From Bacteroidales bacterium (GTDB lineage: Bacteria > Bacteroidota > Bacteroidia > Bacteroidales > P3), in the NCBI GenBank assembly GCA_009785505.1, contig WQWA01000022.1:1-33772 (forward strand): a stretch of DNA of 33,772 nucleotides. Reading direction: 5' to 3'. How positions within the stretch are numbered: position 1 is the stretch's first letter; every line of letters starts with the position of its first letter. The position numbers were made by a program, and so were the translations under genes. Of the stretch, positions 15,316 to 22,484 are shown in pieces. A model generated the notes under the pieces. The model searched no databases. It saw only the letters and a program-made list of their open reading frames with translations, and had not been told where the DNA came from.

Positions 15316-16609
15316 ACCCCTACTCACGCTTCTATTTTCCGTCTTTTTGACGGGTATTTTTCAAGCACAAAATCAATCCATTTCACCGTACTCAAGGTTT
15401 GGAGTAGGAGACTTGCAACCCATTCAAACACCAAGGCATGTGGCTATGGGCGGATTGTCGATAGGATTGGTATCACCACTGGATTTGACAACCCAAAACC
15501 CGGCATCATTTATCAACTTGGATTCGCTGATGGTGAATTTTGAAGTAACCATGCATGCGATACATTCAAGATTACAGGAAACAGTCAACGGAGAAACTAC
15601 ATCTGCAAACACAAATCGTGCATCGTTAGGACAAGTTTCATTTGCTTTTCCAATCACCAACTGGCTCAGGTCAGGCTTTGGATTAACTCCAGGGTCCAAT
15701 ATGAGTTACAACGTGCGTCGCGATTTTGGAGCAGGAGATACTATTATTGGAGAACGAATACTGAACCACACAGGAGATGGCGGACTGAGCCAGCTGTTTT
15801 TGGGGATTGCAGTGGGAACAAGTCGAATATCGGTTGGTGCAAATTTGAACTATCAGTTTGGGTCATTTGCTCGCAACGCTTATATGTTTTTTTTGGATAC
15901 TATTTTACTAATCCCAACAGCAACAGAACGATTAAGCGAAGTTGATGCGTCAGGCTTTTTCGTTGACTTGGGGCTTCAATTCAGACAACCGCTGTCGGAT
16001 CGATACCAATTTGGTCTCGGCTTTACCTATAGACCGAGATACAGCCTAAATGCAAGCAAAGATTTGTTGGAACTTTCAACCGTTCGGCAGGTTGGTGTTG
16101 TAGACACAATTCATGCCGAAATCTCCACAAAAGGAACATTGCGAATGCCGGAAATGTACAGAGTTGGATTGTCGCTCGAAAGATTAGGCCGTTGGGTAAT
16201 TGCGGCTGAATACTCGCTTGTTGATTTTCGCAATTACCGGGAGTTTGGACGTCAAGATCCCAATTTGTCGGTTTCACAAATGTTTCGTATGGGGATGGAG
16301 TTTAAAGGACGTCGTTTCGACAACCGCTTCATGAATCGCATGACTTATCGCTTCGGCTTTCACCACGGAACAAGTTATGTTGCTTTCCAAGAGCAGACAC
16401 TCATCCAACAAGGTATCAGTTTTGGTTTTGGGGTGCCCATCACTCGTAGAGGAGGTTTCACTGCCGGTTGGGCAATGTTAGATGTTGCCGTAGAACTTGG
16501 ACGAAAAGGAAACGTGAATAATCCCGGACAAATTCAAGAAAATTACGGACGTATAGTAGTCGGAATATCAGCATTTGACCGATGGTTCATACGTGGAAGA
16601 TTCGATTAA
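15281..16609 (+). CDS. Outer-membrane beta-barrel protein of the Bacteroidota 'SPYSRFG' type
   Basis: A 442-residue protein with a signal peptide (hydrophobic segment LLTLLFSVFLTGIFQAQ). It is followed by ISPYSRFGVGDL, a motif common at the mature N-terminus of a Bacteroidota outer-membrane family. Alternating hydrophobic strands with many aromatic residues (RYQFGLGFTYRPRYSL, YRFGFHHGTSYV) indicate a beta-barrel of the FadL/OmpP1-like type. The last residues (FDRWFIRGRFD) could form the closing strand. The ATG lies inside the end of coaX (35-bp overlap) and places the signal peptide correctly. Its substrate, if it is a transporter, is not known. Confidence 0.82.
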   Translation: MKFYSITSGNLKPLLTLLFSVFLTGIFQAQNQSISPYSRFGVGDLQPIQTPRHVAMGGLSIGLVSPLDLTTQNPASFINLDSLMVNFEVTMHAIHSRLQETVNGETTSANTNRASLGQVSFAFPITNWLRSGFGLTPGSNMSYNVRRDFGAGDTIIGERILNHTGDGGLSQLFLGIAVGTSRISVGANLNYQFGSFARNAYMFFLDTILLIPTATERLSEVDASGFFVDLGLQFRQPLSDRYQFGLGFTYRPRYSLNASKDLLELSTVRQVGVVDTIHAEISTKGTLRMPEMYRVGLSLERLGRWVIAAEYSLVDFRNYREFGRQDPNLSVSQMFRMGMEFKGRRFDNRFMNRMTYRFGFHHGTSYVAFQEQTLIQQGISFGFGVPITRRGGFTAGWAMLDVAVELGRKGNVNNPGQIQENYGRIVVGISAFDRWFIRGRFD

Positions 16610-16663
16610 ACATTAAACTATATTAACTCCAAAGTGTCAAACTCAAAAAGAAAAATTTTTACG

Positions 16664-17989
16664 ATGAAGATGAAAACGATTAAACCCATCATTTTATTGC
16701 TTTTTGCTCTAAGCAGCATGAGTGCTTCAGCTCAAAGATTTGGTCAAACTGAGCAAGATAGTATTGCTTGTGTTCGAAATATATCTTTATATTCGGAATT
16801 TTTCAGGCAGCAAGATTTTGCAAGTGCTTTTGAGCCTTGGTATCAAGTTTTTAGAATTTGTCCGGCAAACCACCTCAATACGTTTATCCGCGGGCGTCAG
16901 ATTGTTATGCAGAGAATTGCGCAAGAAAGAGATGCTGAGAAACGTGAAAAATACATTGACTTGCTACTCGAAGTGTGGGACAAACGCATCCGGTACTTTC
17001 CACAAGGGCAGGGACGTTGTAAAGGTTTTCTTTTAAGTCGTAAGGCTAACGACCTCAGAACACTTCGCCCTCAACAAGTCAATGAAGCCTTTGAAATGGT
17101 GTATCGGGCTGTTGTGGAACTGGGTGTTGGAAACGACCATGTTGCGCCACTTCTTCTTTTCCAATATGCTGTAGAAAGTCAAAGAAGTGGAAATATCGAT
17201 ATAGAAAGAGTCGTTGATGTTTACGAAATTTCGGCTTCTTATTTGGAAAGAATTCTCAGAGAACAACCGGGCGACACAAATATCATAAATGCGCTCGCAA
17301 GTTTAGATGCCGCATTTGAACCGCTTGCAACGTGCGATGTAATGATTCCAATTTTTGAAAGACGATGGGAAGAAAACAAAAGCGATATCGCATTTTTGCA
17401 AAATGTTACTCGTGTTTTGGATAATGCAAACTGTACCGATGCTGAACTGTTCTTTACTGCCACACGGGCATTGCATGCGCTGGACCCAAGTCCGAGATCC
17501 GCTTTCCTAATAGCACGAATGCTTGCTGCGCAGCAAGACTGGGCAAGAGTTATATCGTATTTAGCTACTCATGCTGATGGTCTAGAAACTGATCGCCAGC
17601 GAGTTCAAGCATTTTTACTGCTTACACAAGCTTTCTCACAAGAACGTAGATACCGCGAAGGACGTGCGACCGCATTGAGAGCATTGGAAATTGATCCTAC
17701 AGAAGGTATGGCACATATGCTCATCGGTATGATGTACGCTCAAACTGCAAGAGATTGCGGCGGCGATGATGCGATTTCGAGAGGAGCAGTGTATTGGGTA
17801 GTTGTAGACAGGCTTGAAAGAGCAAGAAGCCTTAACCCGAACTTACCTCGAATTAGTGAACATATTGCGGCATTCAGACAACATTTTCCTTCCGGAGATG
17901 ATTTGTTTTTCCAAGGCATAACAGAGGGAAGTACTTGGCGTGTAGAATGCTGGATTCAAGAAACTACAATTGTTCGCTCACGTCCGTAA
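16664..17989 (+). CDS. Secreted tetratricopeptide-repeat protein
   Basis: From the ATG at 16664 the protein has 441 residues with a clear signal peptide (MKMKTIKPIILLLFALSSMSASAQ). A GTG at 16634 would add ten polar residues and is less likely. Degenerate TPR-like helices fill the body (YREGRATALRALEIDPTEGMAHMLIGMMYAQ and RLERARSLNPNLP are the clearest). It is 54 bp after the outer-membrane protein and just before lptC, a gene order I recognise from Bacteroidales. A periplasmic scaffold or assembly role is inferred; no catalytic motif is seen. Confidence 0.82.
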   Translation: MKMKTIKPIILLLFALSSMSASAQRFGQTEQDSIACVRNISLYSEFFRQQDFASAFEPWYQVFRICPANHLNTFIRGRQIVMQRIAQERDAEKREKYIDLLLEVWDKRIRYFPQGQGRCKGFLLSRKANDLRTLRPQQVNEAFEMVYRAVVELGVGNDHVAPLLLFQYAVESQRSGNIDIERVVDVYEISASYLERILREQPGDTNIINALASLDAAFEPLATCDVMIPIFERRWEENKSDIAFLQNVTRVLDNANCTDAELFFTATRALHALDPSPRSAFLIARMLAAQQDWARVISYLATHADGLETDRQRVQAFLLLTQAFSQERRYREGRATALRALEIDPTEGMAHMLIGMMYAQTARDCGGDDAISRGAVYWVVVDRLERARSLNPNLPRISEHIAAFRQHFPSGDDLFFQGITEGSTWRVECWIQETTIVRSRP

Positions 17990-18060
17990 AATGGTGTGAA
18001 AGTACGAAAAAGTATGAAAGGTAGAAAGAAAACTCTCACACTTTCAAACTGCGTAAAGAA

Positions 18061-18588
18061 ATGAAAAAAATCCTAATAGTAACAATTTCCGTTGTGTTGG
18101 CAGTAAGTTGCAGCCGACAAGGAGAACCGTTTTTCTTGGATGAAAATACTCCCCACCAAACGATGAGAAATGCAACGATCATGCACACGGACTCAGGACG
18201 AGTGCAGATGGTTACGTGGGGTGAAGAAATTTGGAATTTTGATGATGAAGATCAAACGCAGGAGTTTCCGCGAAGCGTCAAAGCTACGTTTTACGACGTA
18301 GATGGCACTATAACTACAATTGTCACAGCCGATGAAGGCACTAATTGGCAAGGGAGGCAACTGATGCATCTTCGGGGAAATGTAATTATTCGAGATCTTA
18401 GAGATTATTCAAGAACATATACCGAGAGCTTTTTCTGGGATCAAGAAGCCGGTGAAGTTTATTCCGATGTCCCTTTTGTACGATTATTCGAAGACGGCTC
18501 ACGACAAAGCGGGTCAAGCTTTAGAGCGGACGAACAAATGATTTATTGGCAAGTTACGGATAGTCGTTGGACGCACGTTTTAAACTAA
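18061..18588 (+). CDS. lptC: LPS export protein LptC (lipoprotein)
   Basis: A 175-residue protein with a lipoprotein signal (VLAVSC, Cys17), so it is predicted to be membrane-anchored. The rest matches the LptC/YrbK beta-jellyroll: RNATIMHTDSGRVQMVTWG, FYDVDGTITTIVTADEG, LMHLRGNVIIRD and the closing SSFRADEQMIYW. LptC bridges the inner-membrane LptBFG exporter to periplasmic LptA in lipopolysaccharide transport. The lipoprotein form differs from E. coli LptC, which keeps a membrane helix. It is 4 nt upstream of the CNNM-type gene, so the two are cotranscribed. Confidence 0.87.
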   Translation: MKKILIVTISVVLAVSCSRQGEPFFLDENTPHQTMRNATIMHTDSGRVQMVTWGEEIWNFDDEDQTQEFPRSVKATFYDVDGTITTIVTADEGTNWQGRQLMHLRGNVIIRDLRDYSRTYTESFFWDQEAGEVYSDVPFVRLFEDGSRQSGSSFRADEQMIYWQVTDSRWTHVLN

Positions 18589-18592
18589 TCTG

Positions 18593-19870
18593 ATGGACTT
18601 ACTGCTGATTATTGCTGTTGTTCTAGTGTTCTCGGGGTTTTTCTCCGGAATTGAAATTGCCTTTGTAAGCACCAACAAACTGAAAATAGAGGTAGACAAA
18701 AACAATCGCGTATTTTCAGCACGCTTGCTGTCGCATTTTATAAAAATGCCTTCGAGGTTCATTGTATTTGTACTTTTAGGAAATAATATCACGCTAGTTA
18801 TTTATGGTATATTTGCTGCCAAGCTTTTAGACCCGTGGATTGAATCGTGGCTTCCCGAAGTACTAAATACGCAGTTTGTTTTGCTAATTATTCAAACGAT
18901 TATTGCGACGACCGTTGTCTTGGTGTTTGCCGAATTTCTGCCAAAAACGTTGTTTCGGATGAATTCCAACAGAGTTTTATCCGTATTTTCAATTCCGATT
19001 TGGCTGATTTATATTTTGCTCTATCCTGCGGTGTATCTGTTTATGGGCTTGAGCAATATGCTTCTCAAACGTTTTTTTAAATATAAAACTGCGGAAGTTA
19101 AAGAAGTCAAATTTTCGCCGGTTGATATTGATTATTACATTCAGGAATTCAGCAATGTACCGAAAGAGGAAAACGAAATCAGCCAGGAAATTCAAATGGT
19201 GCAAAACGTTATGGATTTGCAACATGCCAAAGTACGCGAATGTATGGTTCCACGTAAGGAAATCGTAGCGATTGATGTAAACTCTTCACTTACGGAATTA
19301 CAACAAAAATTCACAGAAACAGGCTTGTCGAGAATTTTGATTTACAAAAGTTCGGTTGACGATATTATCGGCTATGTCCACGCGTTTGATTTGTTCAAAA
19401 AACCGAAAAGTATTCGCGACATTCTTCGCAAAATAGAGGTAGTCCCCGAAACGATGCTTGGAAATAAATTGATGAAAGAGATGATTGACAAAAAGCGTAG
19501 TATTACAGTGGTTGTAGACGAATTTGGCGGTACCTCCGGTGTGATTACGCTGGAAGATTTAACGGAAGAAATTTTTGGAGAAATCGAAGACGAATTTGAT
19601 GTGGACGATTCGCTCGAACGGCAAATCGATGATAAGCGTTATGTGTTTTCGGCACGCTCGGAAATCGATAACTTGAACCGCGATTTTGACTTGAATCTTC
19701 CCGAATCAGACGAGTACGAAACTTTGGCGGGTCTGATTATGAATTATCATGAAAATATTCCGCAAAAAGGCGAAGAAATCCGCATCAACGATAAATTTGT
19801 TTTCCGCATTCTACAAGCCTCCGACGCAAAAATTGAAAAGGTAATGTTGACTATTATCGACGATAAGTAA
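18593..19870 (+). CDS. CNNM/CorB-type membrane protein with CBS pair and CorC/HlyC domain
   Basis: A 425-residue protein. An N-terminal DUF21/CNNM membrane domain has about three to four hydrophobic helices (residues 1-165, with SGFFSGIEIAFVS). Two CBS domains follow (VRECMVPRKEIVAID... and MIDKKRSITVVVDEFGGTSGVITLEDLTEEIFGEI), then a C-terminal CorC/HlyC domain (YETLAGLIMNYHENIPQKGEEI). Relatives are implicated in magnesium or cation transport and are often annotated as hemolysins or, in gliding Bacteroidota, GldE; the exact role here cannot be decided. It starts 4 nt after lptC. Confidence 0.9.
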   Translation: MDLLLIIAVVLVFSGFFSGIEIAFVSTNKLKIEVDKNNRVFSARLLSHFIKMPSRFIVFVLLGNNITLVIYGIFAAKLLDPWIESWLPEVLNTQFVLLIIQTIIATTVVLVFAEFLPKTLFRMNSNRVLSVFSIPIWLIYILLYPAVYLFMGLSNMLLKRFFKYKTAEVKEVKFSPVDIDYYIQEFSNVPKEENEISQEIQMVQNVMDLQHAKVRECMVPRKEIVAIDVNSSLTELQQKFTETGLSRILIYKSSVDDIIGYVHAFDLFKKPKSIRDILRKIEVVPETMLGNKLMKEMIDKKRSITVVVDEFGGTSGVITLEDLTEEIFGEIEDEFDVDDSLERQIDDKRYVFSARSEIDNLNRDFDLNLPESDEYETLAGLIMNYHENIPQKGEEIRINDKFVFRILQASDAKIEKVMLTIIDDK

Positions 19871-19872
19871 GC

Positions 19873-19900
19873 GTAAGGGCGACCCTAGCGGTCGTCCTAC
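19873..19900. repeat. Palindromic intergenic repeat
   Basis: GTAAGGGCGACC pairs with GGTCGTCCTAC (one bulged A, one G-T) around a CTAGC loop. It fills most of the 49-bp gap between the CNNM-type gene and the symporter. Similar GTAGGG-CGACC palindromes occur as small mobile repeats; it lacks a T-tract and is not a canonical terminator. Confidence 0.55.
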
Positions 19901-19919
19901 AAAACGACAAACACAGAAT

Positions 19920-21413
19920 ATGAACCCCACGCTAATTCTCTCCATAATTGCCGCATATATTCTGCTTTTATTCGGAATTGCCCACCTTACAACTCGAAAA
20001 GTCGATAGCCAGTCCTTCTACAACGGAAATCGCCGTTCTCCTTGGTATATCATCGCATTTGGAATGTTGGCTACTTCTATTTCCGGCATAACATTTGTGT
20101 CGGTTCCCGGAATGGTCATGAACAGCGGATTTGCTTACATGCAGATGGTGTTTGGATTTATATTCGGCTACATTGCAGTTGCTGCAATCCTGCTGCCGCT
20201 TTATTACAAGTTGAATTTGACGACGATTTACACCTATCTCAAAGGTCGTTTCGGTATGCAATCCTATAAAACAGGCGCATCGTTTTTCTTGCTTTCGCGA
20301 ACGCTGGGTTCTGCACTCCGCCTGTTTATTGTAGCAATTGTTTTGCAAACAGCCGTTTTTGACTCGTGGAATATTCCGTTTATTGCCACGGTGTCAATCA
20401 CAATGCTGCTGATTTTTCTTTACACCCGAAAAGGCGGTATAAAGACCGTGATTTGGACAGACGTCATTCAAGGTATCGTTTTTTTCGGAGCAATAGTTTT
20501 GTGCCTTATTCATATAAAAAATGTGCTGGATTTGGATTTTATGGGAATGGTGAGAACTATTGCTGATAGTGGTATAGCAACAACCTGCGGCGACAAAACG
20601 TTATCCACAATTTATGTCGGCGAAGCTGCACATCCCCGCTTTTTTTGGAAACAATTTTTGGCAGGTATTTTTACGGTTATTGTGATGACGGGTTTGGATC
20701 AAGACCAAATGCAGAAAAATTTGGCGTGTAGGTCGTTGAAAGATGCACAAAAAAATATGCTCACCTACGGTGTAATGTTTGTTCCTGTAAACCTACTGTT
20801 TCTCTCGCTTGGTGTGCTTTTGGTTGTGTTTGCACAACAAGTAGGGCTGAACCCGTTTGCCCTCAGTCCCGACGAATTATTTCCGACATTAGCAACGCAG
20901 GCTGATCCGGCTACCGGTGAACTTTATCTCGGTACGTTTGTGGCTATTTTGTTTATTCTCGGAATTATTGCGGCGGCGTATTCCAGTGCAGATTCTGCAG
21001 TTACAGCACTAACTACATCGTTTACGGTTGATATTTTAGGTGTAAAAAATGATGATCCGAAATTGATGAAAAAACGCACGATAGTTCACATCGGGGTTTC
21101 ACTCGTTTTGATTTTTGTTATCGTGTTTTTTAGATATCTCAGCAATGATAGCGTGATAAATGCTGTTTATGCCATTGCCGGTTACACATATGGTCCTTTG
21201 TTAGGGCTTTTTACCTTTGGATTATTCACAAAATATGCCGTGAAAGATCGCTACGTTCTTATTGTTGCGGTCCTTTCGCCGATTTTGAGTTATATTTTGA
21301 ATACGTATGTTCACAATTTTGGTTTTGCGATTTTAATTGTAAATGGAGCATTGTGTTTCATTGGACTTTGGTTGATTAGAGATAAGAAAACACAAAAACT
21401 TGTGATTTCATAA
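19920..21413 (+). CDS. Sodium:solute symporter (SSS family)
   Basis: A 497-residue protein with about 13 predicted membrane helices. Typical SSS signatures include GMLATSISGITFVSVPG near helix 2, the KGGIKTVIWTDVIQG loop, GLDQDQMQKNLACRS, and AAAYSSADSAVTALTTSF, whose paired Ser residues correspond to the Na2 sodium site. The substrate (amino acid, sugar, sialic acid or other) cannot be read from the sequence. It follows the CNNM-type gene by 49 bp containing a palindromic repeat, so transcription may continue from upstream. Confidence 0.93.
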   Translation: MNPTLILSIIAAYILLLFGIAHLTTRKVDSQSFYNGNRRSPWYIIAFGMLATSISGITFVSVPGMVMNSGFAYMQMVFGFIFGYIAVAAILLPLYYKLNLTTIYTYLKGRFGMQSYKTGASFFLLSRTLGSALRLFIVAIVLQTAVFDSWNIPFIATVSITMLLIFLYTRKGGIKTVIWTDVIQGIVFFGAIVLCLIHIKNVLDLDFMGMVRTIADSGIATTCGDKTLSTIYVGEAAHPRFFWKQFLAGIFTVIVMTGLDQDQMQKNLACRSLKDAQKNMLTYGVMFVPVNLLFLSLGVLLVVFAQQVGLNPFALSPDELFPTLATQADPATGELYLGTFVAILFILGIIAAAYSSADSAVTALTTSFTVDILGVKNDDPKLMKKRTIVHIGVSLVLIFVIVFFRYLSNDSVINAVYAIAGYTYGPLLGLFTFGLFTKYAVKDRYVLIVAVLSPILSYILNTYVHNFGFAILIVNGALCFIGLWLIRDKKTQKLVIS

Positions 21414-21422
21414 TTTTTTTAA

Positions 21423-21430
21423 TACCTTTG
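21423..21430 (+). promoter_or_regulatory. Promoter -7 box for the ORF6N gene
   Basis: TACCTTTG followed by CA, 93 bp upstream of the ATG at 21524. The leader contains a TGAATT...AATTCA inverted repeat at about 21451-21468. Confidence 0.6.
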
Positions 21431-21523
21431 CAAAAGTTATCAACAAAATGGTGAATTATTAACAATTCATATACGAAAATCGACTTTTTTGCGTTATATA
21501 GGGTAGAAACCAAAATCTAAACT

Positions 21524-22198
21524 ATGGAAACTACCATTCAAACGCAAATCATTTTGCCGATTTTTCAGAAAATCCACGAAATCAGAGGACAAAAGGTTAT
21601 TCTCGATTTCGACCTTGCAGAACTCTACGATGTTGAAACAAGAGTTCTCAATCAAGCAACTAAGCGAAACATAGCCCGATTCCCATCGGATTTTATGTTT
21701 CAATTGACTAAGATAGAGTGGGTTGCAATTCAAAGATCACAATTTGTGATCTTTAATCCACAAAATTCAGAAATTCAGAAGAATCAAAGACCGCAAGGTT
21801 TGTCTACAGAACAGAAATCTATTGAAGATGAGGACGATAGCGTTTTGAGATCACAAATTGTGATCTCAAAACAGCAAATTGCTGAAAACGAAGATGGTAG
21901 GGGTGGGTATAGATATTTACCTTATGCTTTCACCGAGCAAGGCATCGCAATGCTATCCTCTGTATTGCGAAGCGAGCGAGCAATTGAGGTAAATATCGCA
22001 ATAATGCGTGTTTTTGTGGAAATGCGTAAACTTTTTCTAAATCACCAAGAATTATTGATTAAAGTTGGTGAGTTGGCTGAAAAAGTAGGTGAGCACGACC
22101 AGTACATCAAAACATTGTACGAATACCTGAAATCTTATGATGAGGAGCAAAAACGCCGTTTGGAATGGGAAAATCGAAAACCGATTGGGTTTGTGTAG
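21524..22198 (+). CDS. ORF6N domain protein with internal insertion
   Basis: A 224-residue protein. The N-terminal ORF6N DNA-binding-type domain (residues about 10-70) has [39 protein letters not shown]. The conserved block [34 protein letters not shown] follows, then a coiled-coil tail. Between them about 50 residues are unusual: an RSQ(F/I)VI motif occurs twice, separated by a polar stretch. Each copy is encoded by a large perfect DNA palindrome (21732-21754 and 21842-21872). ORF6N proteins occur in phages and are also widespread chromosomal genes in Bacteroidota, with unknown function. No other phage gene is near. DNA binding is inferred from the family. Confidence 0.88.
   Translation: METTIQTQIILPIFQKIHEIRGQKVILDFDLAELYDVETRVLNQATKRNIARFPSDFMFQLTKIEWVAIQRSQFVIFNPQNSEIQKNQRPQGLSTEQKSIEDEDDSVLRSQIVISKQQIAENEDGRGGYRYLPYAFTEQGIAMLSSVLRSERAIEVNIAIMRVFVEMRKLFLNHQELLIKVGELAEKVGEHDQYIKTLYEYLKSYDEEQKRRLEWENRKPIGFV
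21732..21754. repeat. 23-nt perfect palindrome in the ORF6N gene (copy 1)
   Basis: Arms AAAGATCACAA and TTGTGATCTTT flank a single central T. It shares the 17-nt core GATCACAANTTGTGATC with 21842-21872. Confidence 0.75.
21842..21872. repeat. 31-nt perfect palindrome in the ORF6N gene (copy 2)
   Basis: Arms GTTTTGAGATCACAA and TTGTGATCTCAAAAC flank a single central A. It shares its 17-nt core with copy 1, 110 bp upstream. Confidence 0.75.
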
Positions 22199-22484
22199 AA
22201 TGGTTTCTGCAACCTTCATGCACTGCCCGTTAGGGCATTCAGATCAATAGAAAAACCGTTATCCACCTAACGTGTAGCCCGGAGGGCTTCCACAATTTAT
22301 TCATTTTTTGATGTGAGTGCCCAACGGGGAAAACCGAAAGCCGAAATGGTTTCCTGCTGAAAGAACAAGAGAGGAACCGATTCGTTCAGCATTTAGTCTG
22401 CCGATAAGATTTATTTTTCGGGACTGACAGTAGAAATTTTCAATTTTCAATTAAATTTCGTATCTTTGCACCAAATTTTTTTAG
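22199..22484. other. Intergenic region with hairpin-rich repeat element and parC promoter
   Basis: No gene is seen. TGCCC-GTTA-GGGCA (22224-22237) and AGCCC-GGA-GGGCT (22276-22288) are short perfect hairpins, and a weaker CCC-AAC-GGG occurs at about 22320-22328. Between the first two is AGATCAATAGAAAAAC. This arrangement resembles a repeat type I recall from Bacteroidota intergenic regions; a structured RNA is an alternative. The last part is the AT-rich parC promoter. Confidence 0.45.
22461..22468 (+). promoter_or_regulatory. Promoter -7 box for parC
   Basis: TATCTTTG followed by CA, 17 bp upstream of the ATG. The 24-bp segment 22447-22470 is identical to the toxin-antitoxin promoter at 25371-25394. 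Confidence 0.75.

Noticed and set aside
21524-22198. Prophage remnant based on the ORF6N gene
   Set aside because: No integrase, capsid, tail, lysis or replication genes are nearby; ORF6N genes are common in Bacteroidota chromosomes.
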